DNA from: Flavobacterium sp. 90
Lineage (GTDB): Bacteria; Bacteroidota; Bacteroidia; Flavobacteriales; Flavobacteriaceae
DNA: 64,000 nt
Direction of reading: 5' to 3'
Assembly: GCF_004339525.1 (NCBI RefSeq)
Contig: NZ_SMGE01000001.1
Location: 6,589,813-6,653,812, forward strand
In this document: positions 1 to 8,387 of the stretch, one piece after another
How the letters are laid out: each line of letters opens with the position of its first letter
Numbering within the stretch: the stretch's first letter is position 1
The notes under the pieces: model-generated
What the model was told of the DNA's origin: nothing
Seen by the model: only the letters and a program-made list of their open reading frames with translations
The model's database searches: none
Program-made: the position numbers and the translations under genes

Positions 1-153
1 TATGTTTAACTCAGAAAAATGAAATGTTTTATACCCTTTTTCTGTTAAATACTGAAATTGTCTTTCTAAATTTTGTACCGAAACTGTCAATTTATTACAA
101 TCTGAATCAGATTGACATACATTATGATACATTAAAATTGGTAATTTAGACAT
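1..153 (-). CDS. Polysaccharide deacetylase family protein (N-terminal fragment)
   Basis: The window edge cuts this gene; only the first 51 codons are present, reading leftwards from an ATG at 153. The translation starts MSKLPILMYHNV and continues into LERQFQYLTEKGYKTFHFSEL. The LPILMYHNV strand followed by a segment placing a residue range for the 'lower' strand is the usual start of NodB-type polysaccharide deacetylases, metal-dependent enzymes that remove N-acetyl groups from surface glycans. The catalytic Asp and His motifs lie beyond the edge, so activity cannot be judged. It sits at the border of a lipopolysaccharide glycosyltransferase block and diverges from it. A weak -7-like element on the minus strand (TAACTTTA, 177-170) precedes it. 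Confidence 0.7.
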   Translation of the reverse strand, partial: MSKLPILMYHNVCQSDSDCNKLTVSVQNLERQFQYLTEKGYKTFHFSELNI

Positions 154-190
154 TTTAATTAATTTTCGGTAAAGTTATACTTTTTAACAT

Positions 191-198
191 TAATTTTG
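191..198 (+). promoter_or_regulatory. Bacteroidota -7 element (TAnnTTTG) for the GT2 gene
   Basis: TAATTTTG matches the phylum consensus TAnnTTTG exactly. Its last three bases are the TTG that could otherwise be read as a start codon. If it is a promoter, transcription begins near 203-205 and translation must begin downstream, which supports the GTG at 217. No clear -33 element is visible. Confidence 0.45.
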
Positions 199-216
199 CC
201 GAAAAAATCAGAAATC

Positions 217-966
217 GTGTCCACCAAAAACATCAGTGTTATCTCTCTTTCCTATAATGATGAGATCTATATAAAAAAGCATATTGATAATTTATCTTTT
301 GCCAATGAGATTATTTTAATCGACAATAATAGCACTGATAAAACCGCTGCAATTGCTGAAGAATTAGGAGCAACCGTAATTCATCAAAAGGATACTAAAA
401 GGGCTGATATTATAAAATCTACAATTGAGTCTACGAGAAACAATTGGCTAATTGTGATTAATACGACAGATCATCTTTCGGAAGAACTTATAAATGAATT
501 AACTAGAGAAATTGATAAGTCAAAAACTGCTGCATCCTATTTTACCGGACAAACTTTATTTTTCTTTGGAAAAACAATAAAATATGGTGTTTATTTAAAT
601 AAAAAGAAACTTTTAGTCTTTGATAAAACAAGATTCTCTTACTCAGAAGATTTTAATCATAACCCACCTAAAAGAGCAACCGTTTTCAAGAACAAGATAA
701 ACTCTTTTTCTTATAAAAATTTTGACGATTTTAATAGCAGACTAAATATAATTCGAAAAGAAGAAGCATTGGTTTTATTTCAAAATAATAAAAAACCAAA
801 TATCTATCATTTTTTCATGAAACCATTTTTCCTTTTTATCAATCAATATTTTCTAAAATTAGGTTTTATAAATGGTCGGGAAGGATTTATTTTAGCATAT
901 ATATGCTCTTTTTCTGTTTTAAAACGTTACTTTATTTTATGGTTATTATATCGTAACATGGATTGA
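217..966 (+). CDS. Glycosyltransferase family 2, LPS-core type, DXD motif missing
   Basis: A GT-A fold protein of about 250 residues, related along its whole length to the GT2 at 3342-4112 (both have ADEI/ANEI, STDKT, and a C-terminal NQYxxxxGFxxGxxG segment). It belongs to the WaaE/KdtX-like GT2 group that adds sugars to the LPS core on the cytoplasmic face. The nucleotide-binding STDKT motif is present (residues 39-43), but where the paralogue has LDADER this protein reads INTTDH (81-86). The metal-binding DXD is therefore lost. There is no ATG in the reading frame; candidates are TTG at 196, which overlaps a -7 promoter element, and GTG at 217. GTG gives an N-terminus matching the paralogue and was chosen. 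It may be catalytically impaired or use a different mechanism. Confidence 0.72.
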   Translation: MSTKNISVISLSYNDEIYIKKHIDNLSFANEIILIDNNSTDKTAAIAEELGATVIHQKDTKRADIIKSTIESTRNNWLIVINTTDHLSEELINELTREIDKSKTAASYFTGQTLFFFGKTIKYGVYLNKKKLLVFDKTRFSYSEDFNHNPPKRATVFKNKINSFSYKNFDDFNSRLNIIRKEEALVLFQNNKKPNIYHFFMKPFFLFINQYFLKLGFINGREGFILAYICSFSVLKRYFILWLLYRNMD

Positions 967-1031
967 TTATTTCGTTTTTTTTTAAACCAAAACAAGAATC
1001 AAATTTTTAAGCCCTCAAATTTAATTTTAAG

Positions 1032-2093
1032 ATGAAAATATTAATTATACAACAAAAAAGAATTGGAGATGTTTTACTAAGCTCTATCCTATGTAATAGT
1101 ATAAAAATGGACCACCCAAACGCTACGATAGATTTTATGTGCTACCCAAATTGTACAGATGTTTTATTGGGTAATCCAAATATTGACTCTATTATAGTGT
1201 TGCCAAACGAAATAAGAAAATCATATTTATCATTTTTTAAATTTATTTTTGAAATTAAATCTAAAAAATACGATGTTTTGATTGACGCATATGGCAAATT
1301 AGAAACTAATTTAATAACATTATTTTCAGGCGCAAATACAAAAATATCCTACTACAAATGGTATTCTTCGTTAATTTATAATCATAATATTTCGAGATTA
1401 TCAAGAGAGACCAAATCAACCTATGGCCAGGCAATAGACAATAGACTTTTGCTGTTACAACCTTTAAATCTGGATAATACTAATCCTTATCCTAAATTAT
1501 ACGTTGCTCCTAAAGACAATCAGGATGCTCTGGCTTTATTTGAAAAACACAATATAGAAAAAGATCAAAAAATTGTAATGTTCAGCCTTTTAGGAAGTGA
1601 AGAAGCAAAAACATATCCTTTAGAATATATGGCAGAAGTAGTAGAATATGTTAGTAATAATAAAGATGTTACGATACTGTTTAATTACTTTCCAAGTCAG
1701 GTTGAAGATGCTAAAATAATCTATAATCTATGCTCTAAAAAAACGCAGGAAAAAATACATTTTGACTTGTTAGCTGATAATTTAAGATCCTTTATTGCTA
1801 TAATGAACCTTTGCGATGTCATTATAGGAAATGATGGTGGTGCTATAAATATGGCAAAGGCACTAAATAAACCTTCTTTTACCATTTTTTCTTCCCATGT
1901 TGACAAAAATGACTGGGCAACTTTTGAGGATGGTCAACAAAATATTTCTGTACATTTAAGTGATTACAAACCTGAACTAGTTGAAAACTTACCTAACAAG
2001 GAAATAAAATCAAATTCGGCTAATCTATATAGTAAATTCACTCCTGATTTATTTAAAGATCAAATTATATTTTTTATAAACCAACATCTATAA
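1032..2093 (+). CDS. Glycosyltransferase family 9 (heptosyltransferase-like)
   Basis: A 353-residue GT-B fold protein of the ADP-heptose:LPS heptosyltransferase family. The N-terminal strand-loop MKILIIQQKRIGDVLLSS has the family GD pair (residues 12-13), and the C-terminal nucleotide-sugar site is represented by GNDGGAINMAKAL (about 266-278). Family members transfer heptose or a related sugar onto the LPS inner core at the cytoplasmic membrane; the exact donor cannot be told from sequence. It follows the GT2 at 217 after a 65-base gap and is followed at 2269 by a clear paralogue of nearly equal length. Both share the stretches LFEKHN, SLLGSE and TYPLE. Confidence 0.88.
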   Translation: MKILIIQQKRIGDVLLSSILCNSIKMDHPNATIDFMCYPNCTDVLLGNPNIDSIIVLPNEIRKSYLSFFKFIFEIKSKKYDVLIDAYGKLETNLITLFSGANTKISYYKWYSSLIYNHNISRLSRETKSTYGQAIDNRLLLLQPLNLDNTNPYPKLYVAPKDNQDALALFEKHNIEKDQKIVMFSLLGSEEAKTYPLEYMAEVVEYVSNNKDVTILFNYFPSQVEDAKIIYNLCSKKTQEKIHFDLLADNLRSFIAIMNLCDVIIGNDGGAINMAKALNKPSFTIFSSHVDKNDWATFEDGQQNISVHLSDYKPELVENLPNKEIKSNSANLYSKFTPDLFKDQIIFFINQHL

Positions 2094-2268
2094 CTAAATT
2101 GTACTCTTTTAAAAACTAAGTAAATACATTGAAACCAATAGTTTATTTTATACGTTTTTACTGCGGTAATAAAAATTTCGGTTGTCTTTTTACGCTAATT
2201 TAACACGGCATTTGATAAATTTATAGATTCGTTTTTAAACCTTATTCGATTTTCATTGTCTAACTGGC

Positions 2269-3345
2269 ATGAAAATACTTGTAATTCAAAAAAAGATGAT
2301 TGGCGACGTACTAATTAGTACTGTCATATGCAATAATTTACGTATTGCTTATCCAGATGCTCAAATAAATTATCTGGTAAACACCTCAACAACCCCTATT
2401 TTAGAAGGGAATTTAAATATTGACAATATTATATTATTCGAAGAAAAACATCGAAAAAATAAAAAAGAATTATTAAATCTCGGACTGCAAATTCGAAAAG
2501 AAAAATACGATTTAGTAATCGATGCCTATTCAAAACTTGAAAGCTGGATTTTGGTTTTACTGAGCAATGCCAAACGCAAAATCTCCTATAAAAAACCCGG
2601 AAGAACTTTTTTATATACAGATAATGTCCCGTTTGAACCTTTCCCTAAAACTAATTTAGGTCTGGCAATCGAAAGACGTCTTTCGTTGTTAGAACCTTTA
2701 GATTTAAAAATTAAGATTGATCCAATTCCGAAATTATTTGTTTCTGAAAAAGAAAATCAGGAAGCAATTGCTCTTTTTGAAAAACACAATGTTCGAAAAG
2801 ATCGAAAAACCGTTATGATAAGTCTTTTAGGAAGCGAAAAGCTAAAAACATATCCGTTAGAATTCATGGCTAAAGTAGTTGATTATGTTGCTGACAATGC
2901 CGATGTAAATATTCTTTTCAACTATTTTCCGAAACAAATTCAAGAAGCAAAAACGGTATTTGATGCTTGCAAACCTTCGACTCAGGAAAAAATCTATTTT
3001 GATATGTTAGGAGGAGATTTGCGTTCGTTTATTGGCTTGGTAAATCAATGTGATATTATTATTGGTAATGATGGCGGTGCAATAAATATGGCTAAAGCAC
3101 TTGAGAAACCATCTTTTATTATTTTTTCGCCTTGGATAGAAAAGAAAATCTGGGCTACTTTTGAAGATGGAATTCATCATCTTTCGGTACATTTAAAAGA
3201 TTATCGTCCGGATTTATTCGAACAAAAAACAGAAAAAATGCTCAAGAAAAAATCTTTGTCTTTGTATGAGGAATTTAAACCTGATTTTTTTAAGGCTAAA
3301 ATCAAATTATTCCTGGAACAAAATTTAAGTAATTCTGCAGAATGA
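2269..3345 (+). CDS. Glycosyltransferase family 9 (heptosyltransferase-like), second copy
   Basis: A 358-residue paralogue of the GT9 at 1032-2093. It has the same MKILVIQ...IGDVLIST start and a GNDGGAINMAKAL donor-binding segment near the C-terminus, so both family landmarks are intact. The expected role is addition of a second core sugar (heptose or similar) to LPS. Its stop codon overlaps the start of the next gene in an ATGA, indicating translational coupling with the GT2 at 3342. The 175-base gap upstream is AT-rich and shows no good promoter match. As the two GT9 copies lie side by side, each flanked by a GT2, they probably arose by segmental duplication. Confidence 0.9.
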   Translation: MKILVIQKKMIGDVLISTVICNNLRIAYPDAQINYLVNTSTTPILEGNLNIDNIILFEEKHRKNKKELLNLGLQIRKEKYDLVIDAYSKLESWILVLLSNAKRKISYKKPGRTFLYTDNVPFEPFPKTNLGLAIERRLSLLEPLDLKIKIDPIPKLFVSEKENQEAIALFEKHNVRKDRKTVMISLLGSEKLKTYPLEFMAKVVDYVADNADVNILFNYFPKQIQEAKTVFDACKPSTQEKIYFDMLGGDLRSFIGLVNQCDIIIGNDGGAINMAKALEKPSFIIFSPWIEKKIWATFEDGIHHLSVHLKDYRPDLFEQKTEKMLKKKSLSLYEEFKPDFFKAKIKLFLEQNLSNSAE

Positions 3346-4112
3346 TTTTACAGGAAAAACAACTTTTAACGGCATTGGTAATTACCTATAATGAAGAACA
3401 AAATATAAAAAATATTCTTGATGATTTCGCTTTCGCTGATGAGATAATCGTGGTAGATTCTTTCAGTACAGATAAAACTTTTGAAATAGCGTCTTCTTTT
3501 AAGAACGTAAAAGTTGTACAACGTTCTTTTGATAATTTTGCTTCTCAACGCAATTATGCGTTGAGTTTAGCCTCAAATTCCTGGATTCTTTTTCTAGATG
3601 CTGACGAAAGATTAACGCCTGAACTTCAGCAAGAAATTAGCTTTATAATCAATCAGGAAAATAGCGTTTCAGCCTATTTTATACGTCGAAATTTCATGTT
3701 TGAAAATAAAAAATTACGTTTTAGCGGATGGCAAACTGATAAGATTATTAGGCTTTTCAGAAAAGAAAATGCCATTTATAATCTCAAAAAAATTGTTCAC
3801 GAAAAACTAATCATTCAGGGGAAAACAGGAAAGTTAAAAAATAAACTTATTCATCATTCCTATTCAAATTATCACGATTATAAGCAAAAAATGATTTTCT
3901 ACGGACAATTAAAAGCTCAGGAAGAAGTTTTAAAAGAAACATCTCCCAATTTTTTCCATTTTTATATTCGTCCTGCATACCAATTTTTGAATCAATATCT
4001 TGTTCGCTTTGGTTTCCTGGACGGTAAAAAAGGGATCATAATTTGTTATTTAAATGCTTTGAGCGTTGCCGTACGTTTCCAGGAACTTAAAAAAATTAAG
4101 GCAAAAAACTAA
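3342..4112 (+). CDS. Glycosyltransferase family 2, LPS-core type (WaaE/KdtX-like)
   Basis: A 256-residue inverting GT-A glycosyltransferase. Visible motifs in order are LVITYNEE (12-19), VVDSFSTDKT (38-47), the metal-binding LDADER (85-90), and a C-terminal region with RLFRKENA and the H-x-K/R type HEKL segment found in the WaaE-like group. Such enzymes add a glucose or related residue to the LPS inner core in the cytoplasm. It overlaps the upstream GT9 by four bases (ATGA). Its stop codon overlaps the stop of the oppositely oriented kinase gene at 4109, so the two genes are convergent with no room for a terminator between them. Confidence 0.9.
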   Translation: MILQEKQLLTALVITYNEEQNIKNILDDFAFADEIIVVDSFSTDKTFEIASSFKNVKVVQRSFDNFASQRNYALSLASNSWILFLDADERLTPELQQEISFIINQENSVSAYFIRRNFMFENKKLRFSGWQTDKIIRLFRKENAIYNLKKIVHEKLIIQGKTGKLKNKLIHHSYSNYHDYKQKMIFYGQLKAQEEVLKETSPNFFHFYIRPAYQFLNQYLVRFGFLDGKKGIIICYLNALSVAVRFQELKKIKAKN

Positions 4113-4879
4113 GATTTCCAGAATTTCAGTTTCTTTTTAAGCCTTTGCTTTTTTGCAAATCCTTCCTGAAAATCAGCGGTTGCCTGCCACATTTTTTCAA
4201 AAATTTCAGCTTCGGTTTTCTCCGCGTAAAACTTCGAATATTCGTTGCTCATTATCGCAATCATACCTTTTTTAGGCGTTAAGCGACTAAAATTATTTAT
4301 ACGTTGCTCAAAACTCATTGAATCGTGAAAATTCATTCGATTTAAATCAACTAAGAAAAATTCATATCTATTTTCAGTAACTTTTTTAATCAAAGTATTT
4401 CCCGGAGAATGATCCAGAAACTCTACTCCTTTTTCATGCAAATCAAAAGTAAACTTTGTAAATTGTCTTAAAATAGCATCATGATCCGGATAGTCCGGAA
4501 TCTCTACAAGCTCTCTATAAGTCAAATCGCAAGTAAGATGCTCGCTTGCGTAATAACTGTCTCTTAAACCAATAGCATTAAAATTCTCCAAAAAAGCAAT
4601 TGGCTCTGGAGTTCCGATACCTTTTTCCAGTAAAATCGTAGCGTACTCAAACGAACGTCTGGCCTTTGATTTTCTGAAATATTTATAGGCAATTTTGTTA
4701 ACTATATTTGGAATTTTGAATGATTTGATGTTGATTATTTTTCCGTTCAAATCAAATAATTTGATTTTATTACGATCTCCATTACCAAAAAGCTCTCCTT
4801 CAGTATTAAAGTTTTTAATCAGAAGCAGTATATCTTTTGAGCTTTTTACAGCAGAAGAAAATTTAAATTTTGCAATCAT
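4109..4879 (-). CDS. Kdo/LPS kinase-like protein (InaA/KdkA family)
   Basis: A 256-residue member of the small protein-kinase-like fold that phosphorylates LPS core sugars (KdkA, WaaP, InaA relatives). The catalytic loop is recognisable as DHSPGN (Asp156, Asn161) and the metal-binding motif as VDLN (Asp178) instead of the DFG of eukaryote-like kinases. A candidate ATP-binding lysine lies in the N-terminal lobe near residue 53. The expected reaction is phosphorylation of Kdo or heptose in lipid A-core, helping outer-membrane packing. It converges on the GT2 at 3342 and lies just downstream of the DUF5672 gene at 4897, with which it may be co-transcribed (17-base gap). Confidence 0.82.
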   Translation of the reverse strand: MIAKFKFSSAVKSSKDILLLIKNFNTEGELFGNGDRNKIKLFDLNGKIINIKSFKIPNIVNKIAYKYFRKSKARRSFEYATILLEKGIGTPEPIAFLENFNAIGLRDSYYASEHLTCDLTYRELVEIPDYPDHDAILRQFTKFTFDLHEKGVEFLDHSPGNTLIKKVTENRYEFFLVDLNRMNFHDSMSFEQRINNFSRLTPKKGMIAIMSNEYSKFYAEKTEAEIFEKMWQATADFQEGFAKKQRLKKKLKFWKS

Positions 4880-4896
4880 GTTAGGGTAAAATTGAT

Positions 4897-5682
4897 TTAG
4901 TATTTTTCAATTATTGGCTTCCAAAAATTAATTACTTTGGGTTTGTTAATAGCATGACAGCCAAATGGAAGTTCATTATGGGTTAATTTCATTGCAAGAT
5001 TAGGTTTTCTATCCATAGCAAAATAAACCGCTTCTTTATAATTAGGGATTTTGAAATTTAAATCTAATTCCGGTGCCTTCAAAGACCAAAAGACATCTTC
5101 AATAGCATAAATTTCTTTATCTTTTTCATTTAAAAAATCAAAAATAAATTCCTTATATTTTTTAGAAATCTCATAATGTGATTCCACCTTTCGTAATGAA
5201 AATCCACCATTTCCGACTTTAAAGAATATTGCTTCTCTAGCTCTTTTCTTTTTCGATCGGAATAATTTGGCAAATTTAAACAATAAACTCCTGAAAGTAG
5301 AGTCTGCATAAGCTGCTAACCAAGGAGCGCCAATATAATCATATCCTTTTTCACACCAATTTTTTAACTCATCTTTAAAAACAAATGCATCTAATTGATA
5401 TATTAAAATATATTCTGTGTCTAAAAAACTTTCATAAAAAGCAGACGATAATAACAATTCATTATAGCCTTCAATATTAGCAAAATAATGCTTTGGGAAA
5501 CTTATAGAAGAAATATTATCAAATTTTTCTGATAAATAAGAGTGATTTAGTCCTTCTGGATGTACTATTACAATTTCATAATCTTTTAAGATTTTACAGC
5601 ACTGAAGAAAAGATTTCTCTTCTAGATTACCAAAAAATTCCTTATATACAGGAATAACTATTTTTACAAAATTTTTAGGCAT
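4897..5682 (-). CDS. DUF5672 family protein, probable glycosyltransferase
   Basis: A 261-residue soluble protein with three landmarks of the DUF5672 family: YDYIGAPW (114-121), VGNGGFSLR (156-164) and EDVFW (195-199). A QLDAF segment at 96-100 could supply a DXD-like metal site. Members are found in glycan gene clusters and are assumed to be GT-A glycosyltransferases, but the substrate is unknown. It begins with ATG at 5682 and lies directly upstream of the LPS kinase-like gene on the same strand, suggesting a shared role in core or outer-glycan assembly. The upstream 450 bases are gene-free. Confidence 0.78.
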   Translation of the reverse strand: MPKNFVKIVIPVYKEFFGNLEEKSFLQCCKILKDYEIVIVHPEGLNHSYLSEKFDNISSISFPKHYFANIEGYNELLLSSAFYESFLDTEYILIYQLDAFVFKDELKNWCEKGYDYIGAPWLAAYADSTFRSLLFKFAKLFRSKKKRAREAIFFKVGNGGFSLRKVESHYEISKKYKEFIFDFLNEKDKEIYAIEDVFWSLKAPELDLNFKIPNYKEAVYFAMDRKPNLAMKLTHNELPFGCHAINKPKVINFWKPIIEKY

Positions 5683-6137
5683 GTGGCACTTTATAATTAG
5701 ATCTAGACATCAAGAATCTAAGCAAACATAGATGTTTTGTTTTTTTTCGAATTAAAAAAAACAAAAATAAACTTATTAATAACAAGAAAGTCAATAAATA
5801 AAAAAAATATAAATTTACATGAAAGAAATCATATAAACGTAAAAAAAATCCATATTTGATTATAAACTTCTACCCAGAAAAAAAACATTTTTAAAACACA
5901 CAACCTTAACGAAGTATACAACCTTAATACGAATTTGTATGTAGTTAAAACAGTAAGTTTTGATAATCGAAATTTAACAAACATATTATAACGACTTTAA
6001 AACAAAACGGACATTTTTTTTTAAAGTCTAACTTAAATACATACAATAAACAATTTAGTATGATTAAAAAAAATGTCTGTTTTTCAAGAAAACAGACATT
6101 TCAAATTTTATAAAACTAATTTAAGAAATATTAAAAA
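5683..6137. other. Gene-free AT-rich stretch between DUF5672 and crystallin-like genes
   Basis: No open frame with coding character was found on either strand. The stretch contains the terminator of the upstream lipoprotein gene (6067-6101) and a short direct repeat ACAACCTTAA near 5900 and 5920. Otherwise it is A/T homopolymer-rich sequence. Confidence 0.5.
6067..6101 (-). terminator. Rho-independent terminator of the crystallin-like lipoprotein gene
   Basis: A perfect 13-base-pair stem, AAATGTCTGTTTT (6071-6083) with AAAACAGACATTT (6089-6101), has a five-base loop and is followed on the minus strand by a T-run. It lies 36 bases beyond the stop codon of the gene at 6138-6839. Confidence 0.8.
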
Positions 6138-6839
6138 TTAGTTGTTCACTGTCACCTTAAAAGATGACATTTGATCATTCCAATTTGTACCTGGTCCCAT
6201 TCTATGACCTCCAAGGTTACCATCATAAAGTTCTAATGGCACTAAGAAACTTATTGATCTACCACCATAATTAGGATCTCTGAATAAAGTTACAGTATAC
6301 TTATTAAGCACATCTACTTTAATATAAAAAGAACTTGCTTTATCATTAAAACCATAAGGAATACCAACATCAGGAATTTCAACACCATTATCATACACTG
6401 GAAATGTTAAAAACTGTCCAGGATTAGTAATATTGTTTTCATAAAAAGTAATAGTTCCCGTTTGAACAGCAGCCGCTTTTCCTGTTATTGATTTTTTAGA
6501 ACTATTTTTATTCTCTAAATTTAAAGCTTTCTGTAAATCTTTATAATTGTCAAAAAATAACAAGCTTTTATCAGCATTTACATAAACTGCTAATTCTTGT
6601 AATTGTTGTGTTTTTTGATAAACATCGTTTGCAACACTCTCATTAAGTACAATTGTAGAATCATTTTTTACTTCGTAAGAAGATGAATATGATTTAGAAT
6701 TGTATGAAAATTTCATAACATTCTTTGTTACGTCAGTTTTCTTTTCGATTCCATTGACATTGGAAGTTGAAGATTCCTGATCAGAACTACATGATAATAA
6801 TGAAGTTACAGCTAAAACACAAAGTAACACTTTTTTCAT
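6138..6839 (-). CDS. Lipoprotein with beta/gamma-crystallin-like domain
   Basis: A 233-residue exported protein. The signal peptide ends in LLSC with the lipobox cysteine at residue 17, followed by a Ser/Asp-rich tether. The C-terminal half (about 127-233) has two Greek-key-like units. Each carries a motif matching the calcium-binding consensus (N/D)(N/D)xx(S/T)S of microbial beta/gamma-crystallins: NDKASS (165-170) and NDQMSS (221-226). An FRDPNYGGRSISF strand precedes the second. The middle region (45-125) matches nothing I recognise. A calcium-binding surface or periplasmic protein is inferred. It has its own promoter (6885-6878) and terminator, so it is probably monocistronic. Confidence 0.75.
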   Translation of the reverse strand: MKKVLLCVLAVTSLLSCSSDQESSTSNVNGIEKKTDVTKNVMKFSYNSKSYSSSYEVKNDSTIVLNESVANDVYQKTQQLQELAVYVNADKSLLFFDNYKDLQKALNLENKNSSKKSITGKAAAVQTGTITFYENNITNPGQFLTFPVYDNGVEIPDVGIPYGFNDKASSFYIKVDVLNKYTVTLFRDPNYGGRSISFLVPLELYDGNLGGHRMGPGTNWNDQMSSFKVTVNN

Positions 6840-6877
6840 TTTATTTTTTTTTAAGGTTAATCGTAAAAATACTACAA

Positions 6878-6885
6878 CAAACGTA
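6878..6885 (-). promoter_or_regulatory. -7 element for the crystallin-like lipoprotein gene
   Basis: CAAACGTA on the plus strand is TACGTTTG on the minus strand, an exact TAnnTTTG match. It would place the transcript start about 33 bases before the ATG at 6839. No convincing -33 element was seen. Confidence 0.55.
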
Positions 6886-7414
6886 CGAATAAATACTAAT
6901 ATTTCTTAAAATAGAAACAAAAAATAAATATTATATTACAAAAAAGCGATTTGAAAAATTTAAATAAAAATTCAGCTAAATTCAAAAAAAACAACTTCTC
7001 CAAATTTGAATTATTATCTTTGCCGAAACTAAAGTTTTTACATCAAAAACATCAATCCGGAAGTTATAGACGAATTTGCAATCATAAAATATGTTGGAAC
7101 ATTATAACAAAAATTCTTAAAAATTTAATTAATCTTTCATTTGAAGAAAATATAAACAACTATAAAAAAACTTTCAAAAATCACGCAACCTTTAACGGCT
7201 TTTGATATCTTATTAAAAAACTTGTGCCTATGAAAAATGAAACACATTTTTCTTTAATTTTTTAAAGATTTTTTTGAAAAAAAAGCACAATAAATTCTTT
7301 TTAATATCTTCGCCAACTTAAGAATCATCTTATATTATAAATAACATTCATTACCAGCCTAATAAGCAATTTTAATTTTAATACTAAATATTATATTTCA
7401 ACACAAAATAATTT
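6886..7414. other. Gene-free stretch with an orphan promoter-like element
   Basis: No gene is supported here. An open frame at 6951-7205 begins with TTG and has a lysine/asparagine-rich composition typical of translated AT-rich noncoding DNA. A good -7 element, TATCTTTG, lies at 7015-7022. After it, a short frame following a stop at 7030 encodes a protein-like tail ending DEFAIIKYVGTL with a stop at 7105. No start codon is available for it, so it could be a decayed gene remnant or the start of a noncoding RNA. A second weaker element (TATCTTCG, 7303-7310) may serve the glycosyltransferase at 7415. Confidence 0.4.
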
Positions 7415-8377
7415 ATGCGTATCACCTTAGTAAGCTATGATAATTGGGGATTTAATAACCACATTGCGATCTCTTTAAGACAAAAGGGACATAATGTACA
7501 TCATATTAATTTTAATAAATATGAATACAAATACCCTAATTTTCTTTGCCGAATACATAATTTTATTCTGAAGTCGTTTTTTAAGAAAAACTTAAAAACG
7601 ATGTATTTTGGAAAAAAAATTCTTGAAAATCTAAAAGAAATTAATGAGATACAAGATGTAATATTAGTCATCAAAGGCGATTTTATTGATCCAAAAAGTG
7701 TTTTAGAATTAAAGAAGTTTGGAAAAAAAACAATCGCATACTTTAATGATAATACGTATCGTTGTCCTAAAATAATTAGAGTTATTCCCAATTTTGATGA
7801 AGTTTTTTCGTTTGAAAAAGAAGACTGCAAAAAATACAACTTAAAACTTGCTACAAATTGGATCTATAATTCTGAATGTAATGTGCCTCAAAAACCATTT
7901 GAATATCAGATTTTTAATATCATCTCAAAAGACCGAAGACTTCCTATTGTTTCAAAAATTGCAGCTGATTTAAAATCAAAAAATATCAGCCATAAATTTT
8001 TCGTTTATAATAAGAAATACAAACAACAAACTTCAACAGTTGAATTTATAACAAATCATATTCCATTATCAGAAATTAATGAATATATAAATCGCTCGCA
8101 GGTTTTACTTGATGTAAATCGAAAAGGTCAAAATGGACTTACATTTAGGGTATTTGAAAGCATAGGATTGCAGAAAAAACTAATTACCACAAATTCAGAT
8201 ATTGTAAATTATGATTTTTACAATCCTAAGAATATTTTGGTAATCGATGAGGGAAATCCTGATATTCCATTATCATTTTTTGAATCAGAATATGAAAATT
8301 TACCTGATAGAATTTTTTATAAATATACATTAGAAGGCTGGATTGATAATGTAGTTTATAACACTCCTACAATTTAA
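7415..8377 (+). CDS. Glycosyltransferase, GT-B fold (CgeB-like)
   Basis: A 320-residue soluble protein. The N-terminus MRITLVSYDNWGFNNHIAIS resembles the first Rossmann strand and helix of GT-B glycosyltransferases. The C-terminal DVNRKGQNGLTFRVFESIG, followed by KKLITTN, resembles the donor-binding end of the CgeB-like and related capsule/LPS transferases. The substrate is unknown. It leads a three-gene plus-strand run (7415, 8388, 9370) with gaps of 10 bases each, which ends at a strong terminator at 10201. It is probably the first gene of an operon for outer core or O-antigen assembly. Confidence 0.68.
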   Translation: MRITLVSYDNWGFNNHIAISLRQKGHNVHHINFNKYEYKYPNFLCRIHNFILKSFFKKNLKTMYFGKKILENLKEINEIQDVILVIKGDFIDPKSVLELKKFGKKTIAYFNDNTYRCPKIIRVIPNFDEVFSFEKEDCKKYNLKLATNWIYNSECNVPQKPFEYQIFNIISKDRRLPIVSKIAADLKSKNISHKFFVYNKKYKQQTSTVEFITNHIPLSEINEYINRSQVLLDVNRKGQNGLTFRVFESIGLQKKLITTNSDIVNYDFYNPKNILVIDEGNPDIPLSFFESEYENLPDRIFYKYTLEGWIDNVVYNTPTI

Positions 8378-8387
8378 TAAAAAAATA

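Noticed and set aside
6951..7205. 84-residue plus-strand frame beginning with TTG
   Set aside because: Lys/Asn-dominated composition, no ATG, spans an internal promoter-like element and has no recognisable motif.
7501..7839. 112-residue minus-strand frame in the first outer glycosyltransferase
   Set aside because: Antisense shadow with no promoter, start context or motif.
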